64,000 bases of DNA from Micromonospora kangleipakensis. Lineage in GTDB: Bacteria > Actinomycetota > Actinomycetes > Mycobacteriales > Micromonosporaceae. Below, piece by piece: positions 61,340 through 64,000 of the stretch (the first letter of the stretch is position 1; every line of letters begins with the position of its first letter). The stretch spans positions 372,001-436,000 of the forward strand of contig NZ_SHLD01000001.1 in assembly GCF_004217615.1 (NCBI RefSeq), given 5' to 3'. A program made the position numbers and the translations under genes. The notes below the pieces were generated by a model. That model worked only from the letters and a program-made list of their open reading frames with translations, was not told the origin of the DNA and made no database searches.

Positions 61340-63868
61340 GTGGCCAGTCCGAAGGCGCGAGCCGGCCGGGCCGCCGCCCTGCACCGGCGGGCCGCGGCCA
61401 CCGCGACCGCCGCCGCCGGCATTCTGGACGAGATCCGGCCCGCCCCGGCCGACCACCACCGGCAGTACGAGCTGGCGGAGCGGCTGCGCACGGCCGCGGC
61501 GCTCGCCGCCCCGGGTTGGGCCGGCGCCGCCCTGGAGACGCTGTCCGCGGCCACCCCGCCCGGCGACCACCCGCCGCCCTTTGTCCGGGTCGGCACCGCC
61601 GCGCCGCTGGACGACGCTCGGTTCCCGGCGCTGGTGCCGCTGCTCGGCAGCGGTCACCTGAGCGTCGACACCGACGCCACCGACCCCCGGGTGGCCGGGC
61701 TGCTCCGGGCCCTCCTGCTCCGGCTGCTCGCCGCCGCGCCGGCGGGCTCGCTGCTGGTCCGCGCGGTGGACGCCACCGCCGGCCAGGACCCGACCGGCGG
61801 CGCCTTCGCGGGGTTCGCGGTGTTGTCCGACGCGGGGTTGCTGCCGCCGTCGGCCGTGGACGTGGCGGGGCTGCGGACCGTGCTCACCGAGGCGGAGCAG
61901 TGGGTGGCCGCCGGCACGGCCCGGCAGCGCGGGCACGACCGCACGCTGCTCCTGGTGGTGGCCGCGCTCCCCGCCGGCGCCGGTGCGACCGACCGGGGTC
62001 GGATCGAGGAGCTGGCCGCGCGGGGGCACCGGGCGGGCCTGCACCTGGTCGTCGCCGGCTGGTCGCCCGACACTCCGCTGCCCCAGGCCACCCCCGTCGC
62101 GGTACGCAACGCGTACGCGCTGGTCGGTGATCCGCCGGGGCAGGCGCTGAGCAGTCCGGGCACGGAGACGGCCGGCGGGCTCAACTCGCCCGTCTTCGTG
62201 GAGGAGGACCCGCCCGACGAGCTGGTGACCGGGGTCTGCCGCCGGCTCGCCCGGCAGATCGAGGACGGCTCGCGGCTCTCCCTGACCGACCTGCTGCCCG
62301 GCGGGGAGCTGTGGGAGTCCGGTTCCGTGGACGGGCTCTCGACCGTGGTGGGCGACGCCGCCGGGCGGCCGGTCAGCCTCGGCTTCACCGAGCTCACCCC
62401 GCACTGGCTGGTCAGCGGCCGGTCGGGTGCCGGGCGGTCGGCGTTCCTGACCAACGTGCTGTTCGGGCTGACCGCCCGGTACGGCCCGGACGAGCTGGTG
62501 CTCTACCTGGCCGATCTGAACGAGGGCGAGTCCTTCGTGGAGTTCCTGCAGACCGAGCGGGACCGCTCGTGGGTGCCGCAGGTCCGGGCCGCCGGGATGG
62601 CCGCCGACCGGGAGTACATGGCGGACCTCGTCGGCCAGCTCGAGGCGGAGCTGCACCGCCGGGAGGAGGCCGGCCGGCGGGCCGGCGGGCAGCGCTACGC
62701 GGAGCTGCGCGAGCACCAGGCGCTGCCGCGGATCGTCTGCGTCATCGACAACTTCCCCCTGCTGCTGCGGGAGCGCGACCGCCTCGCCACGGACCTGCTG
62801 GCCCGGCTGGACGTGCTGGCCCGCGCCGCCCGGGCGTACGGCATCCATCTGGTCCTGGCGGGTGAGGGTGACCTCGGCGTCGGCGGCCCGCGCGATCCGC
62901 TGCTGGGCCAGTTCCCGGTGCGGGTCGCGCTGCCCGGCGGGTCGGCGGTGCTGGAACCGACGAACGACGCCGCGGCCGGACTGCCGGTGGGCAGCGCGGT
63001 GGTGAACACCGCCGGCGGCCTGGGCGGGCCGCGCGGCGCCACCCGGGGGCACGAGCGGATGATCCGCTTTCCCGATCCGCACGAGGATCCGGAGACCCTG
63101 GCCGAGCTGCGGCACCGGCTGTGGGCGGCCCGGCCGGAGGGCTCCGGCCCGCCGGTGGTCTTCGCCGGGTACGCGCGCCCGCTGCTCGGCAACGACCCGC
63201 GGCACCGGGCGGCGCTGGCCGGACGGGCGCACGCGCCGGCGGCGCTGCTCGGTCGTGCGGTGGACGTTCACCGCTCCACGGTGACGGTGCCGCTCGGCCC
63301 GGCCGCCGGGCGGAACCTCGCCGTGCTGGGCCGCGACGAGGAGGCGGCCCGGCTGCTGGTGACCGCCGCGCGGAGCATCGCGGCGCACCACGCGGCCACC
63401 CGGTTCGTGCTGGCCCCACTGGCGAACGGGTCGGACGAGCCGGCCGCGGAGCTGGCCGCCGAGCTGGCCGAGCGGCACCGGGTGGAGACGGTCGACGTGG
63501 CCGGGCTGCGGGCCGCCATGGAGGCGGGTGAGCCGGGCTACCTGGTGGTGTTCGGGCTGGACGTGCCCGACGCGGTGGAGCTGCCGGGCGAGCGGCTGCG
63601 GTCGCTGCTGCTGGAGGGGCCGCCGGCCGGGCTGCACCTGCTCGGCTGGTGGCGTTCGGTGGGGCCGCTGGCCGGGCTGCTCGGCCCCGAGGGCGAGATC
63701 GACAAGCTGACCGCCGTGGTGGTCACGGACGTGCCGGGTGCCCGGTTGGAGTCGCTCTTCGACCGGCCGGTGCTGTGGCGTCCGCGTCCGGGCCGGGCGG
63801 TGCTGTGGGACGGCCCGGGCGAGCTGGGGACGGTGCTGGTGCCGTTCGGGGAGGAGCCGGCGACGTGA
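61340..63868 (+). CDS. FtsK/EccC-like protein with degenerate ATPase motifs
   Basis: 842 residues from the GTG at 61340 (AGAGG 8 nt upstream; GTG at 61331 also possible). The first 330 residues are helical and Ala-rich. A FtsK/SpoIIIE-like module follows with a P-loop GRSGAGRSAF in which Arg (R366) replaces the essential Lys, and a Walker B region IVCVIDNFPLLL with Asn in place of the catalytic Glu. A second, weaker module (LAVLGRDEEAARLL; YLVVFGLDVPD) follows. It may bind but not hydrolyse ATP, as in EccC regulatory domains. It overlaps the next gene (GTGA). Confidence 0.8.
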   Translation: MASPKARAGRAAALHRRAAATATAAAGILDEIRPAPADHHRQYELAERLRTAAALAAPGWAGAALETLSAATPPGDHPPPFVRVGTAAPLDDARFPALVPLLGSGHLSVDTDATDPRVAGLLRALLLRLLAAAPAGSLLVRAVDATAGQDPTGGAFAGFAVLSDAGLLPPSAVDVAGLRTVLTEAEQWVAAGTARQRGHDRTLLLVVAALPAGAGATDRGRIEELAARGHRAGLHLVVAGWSPDTPLPQATPVAVRNAYALVGDPPGQALSSPGTETAGGLNSPVFVEEDPPDELVTGVCRRLARQIEDGSRLSLTDLLPGGELWESGSVDGLSTVVGDAAGRPVSLGFTELTPHWLVSGRSGAGRSAFLTNVLFGLTARYGPDELVLYLADLNEGESFVEFLQTERDRSWVPQVRAAGMAADREYMADLVGQLEAELHRREEAGRRAGGQRYAELREHQALPRIVCVIDNFPLLLRERDRLATDLLARLDVLARAARAYGIHLVLAGEGDLGVGGPRDPLLGQFPVRVALPGGSAVLEPTNDAAAGLPVGSAVVNTAGGLGGPRGATRGHERMIRFPDPHEDPETLAELRHRLWAARPEGSGPPVVFAGYARPLLGNDPRHRAALAGRAHAPAALLGRAVDVHRSTVTVPLGPAAGRNLAVLGRDEEAARLLVTAARSIAAHHAATRFVLAPLANGSDEPAAELAAELAERHRVETVDVAGLRAAMEAGEPGYLVVFGLDVPDAVELPGERLRSLLLEGPPAGLHLLGWWRSVGPLAGLLGPEGEIDKLTAVVVTDVPGARLESLFDRPVLWRPRPGRAVLWDGPGELGTVLVPFGEEPAT

Positions 63869-64000
63869 GCGAGACCGGAACCGCCGTGCCCGCCCCCCGG
63901 CCGGGGCGCCCGCCGGCCGACACCCCGGATCCGGCCGCGGCGGCCTGGGCGGACTACGTCGCGGCGGCCCGCCAGCTCGACGGGGTACGCCGGGCCGCGA
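63865..64000 (+). CDS. Start of a hypothetical gene (3' end outside window)
   Basis: The GTG overlaps the stop of the FtsK-like gene. Only about 45 residues are visible: a Pro/Ala-rich opening, then a helical part WADYVAAARQLDGVRRA. No function can be assigned. Confidence 0.6.
   Translation, partial: MSETGTAVPAPRPGRPPADTPDPAAAAWADYVAAARQLDGVRRAA

Overview
The window is very GC-rich, densely packed actinobacterial chromosome, most like Micromonospora or another Micromonosporaceae genus. This rests on the overall gene content (CarD, Lsr2, ClpC, DisA with RadA, DUF3180 next to folK, a SARP regulator), many GTG starts, 4-nt ATGA/GTGA gene overlaps, and an alkylresorcinol-type cluster resembling the agq cluster of Actinoplanes. 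The genus call is inference. No tRNA, rRNA or CRISPR array was seen.

Layout. 1-2.5 kb: two RDD membrane proteins and a HisC-type aminotransferase. 2.6-4.4 kb: a PQQ-type propeller protein and a SRPBCC protein. 4.6-7.9 kb: homogentisate catabolism (fahA, an uncharacterised coupled gene, and divergent hmgA). 7.9-11.1 kb: a TPR membrane protein, a SARP regulator fused to an ABATE/CGNR module, and a divergent secreted protein. 11.2-12.9 kb: ispF, ispD, carD. 13.2-14.5 kb: two convergent membrane-anchored proteins. 14.6-19 kb: a type III PKS, acyl-CoA dehydrogenase-like, methyltransferase and UbiA cluster. 19-25.9 kb: lipoprotein, radA, disA, secreted protein, def, ACT protein, mutY. 26-31.1 kb: clpC, lsr2, lysS. 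31-39 kb: methyltransferase, then coaX, nadC, nadB, a lipoprotein, panD, panC and a DUF2520 reductase (NAD and pantothenate/CoA synthesis). 39-41.4 kb: MidA-like methyltransferase coupled to a lone nuoD. 41.4-43.2 kb: a repeat-rich membrane protein. 43.3-47 kb: an osmoprotectant ABC transporter. 47-49.9 kb: membrane proteins and DUF3180. 49.9-51.8 kb: folK, folB, folP. 52.1-64 kb: a type IV secretion-like operon (pilin-like, PrgI/VirB3-like, VirB4, VirB6-like, VirB8/TcpC-like, peptidoglycan hydrolase) followed by an FtsK/EccC-like protein with degenerate nucleotide-binding motifs.

Four points stand out. (1) The UbiA gene of the type III PKS cluster was hit in codon 6 by a 301-bp element with CTAG target duplication and 28-bp imperfect inverted repeats. 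Removing it in silico restores a clean start, and translation now apparently restarts inside the element. (2) A 46-60 bp repeat occurs ten times at five places. At four of them it begins exactly at the TGA stop codon of the upstream gene and sits in the coupling junction of an operon. (3) The osmoprotectant-binding protein is circularly permuted: the usual C-terminal segment lies between the lipobox and the normal first domain. (4) Nine genes carry a TANNNT hexamer exactly at -12 to -7 from the start codon, which predicts leaderless transcripts and settles some start choices.

How the parts fit. Several core pathways are grouped here (isoprenoid MEP steps, NAD, pantothenate and folate synthesis) with c-di-AMP synthesis, proteolysis and nucleoid control. 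The accessory parts are the lipid-quinone cluster, the SARP locus, the osmolyte transporter and the T4SS-like envelope machine, which has no relaxase in view.
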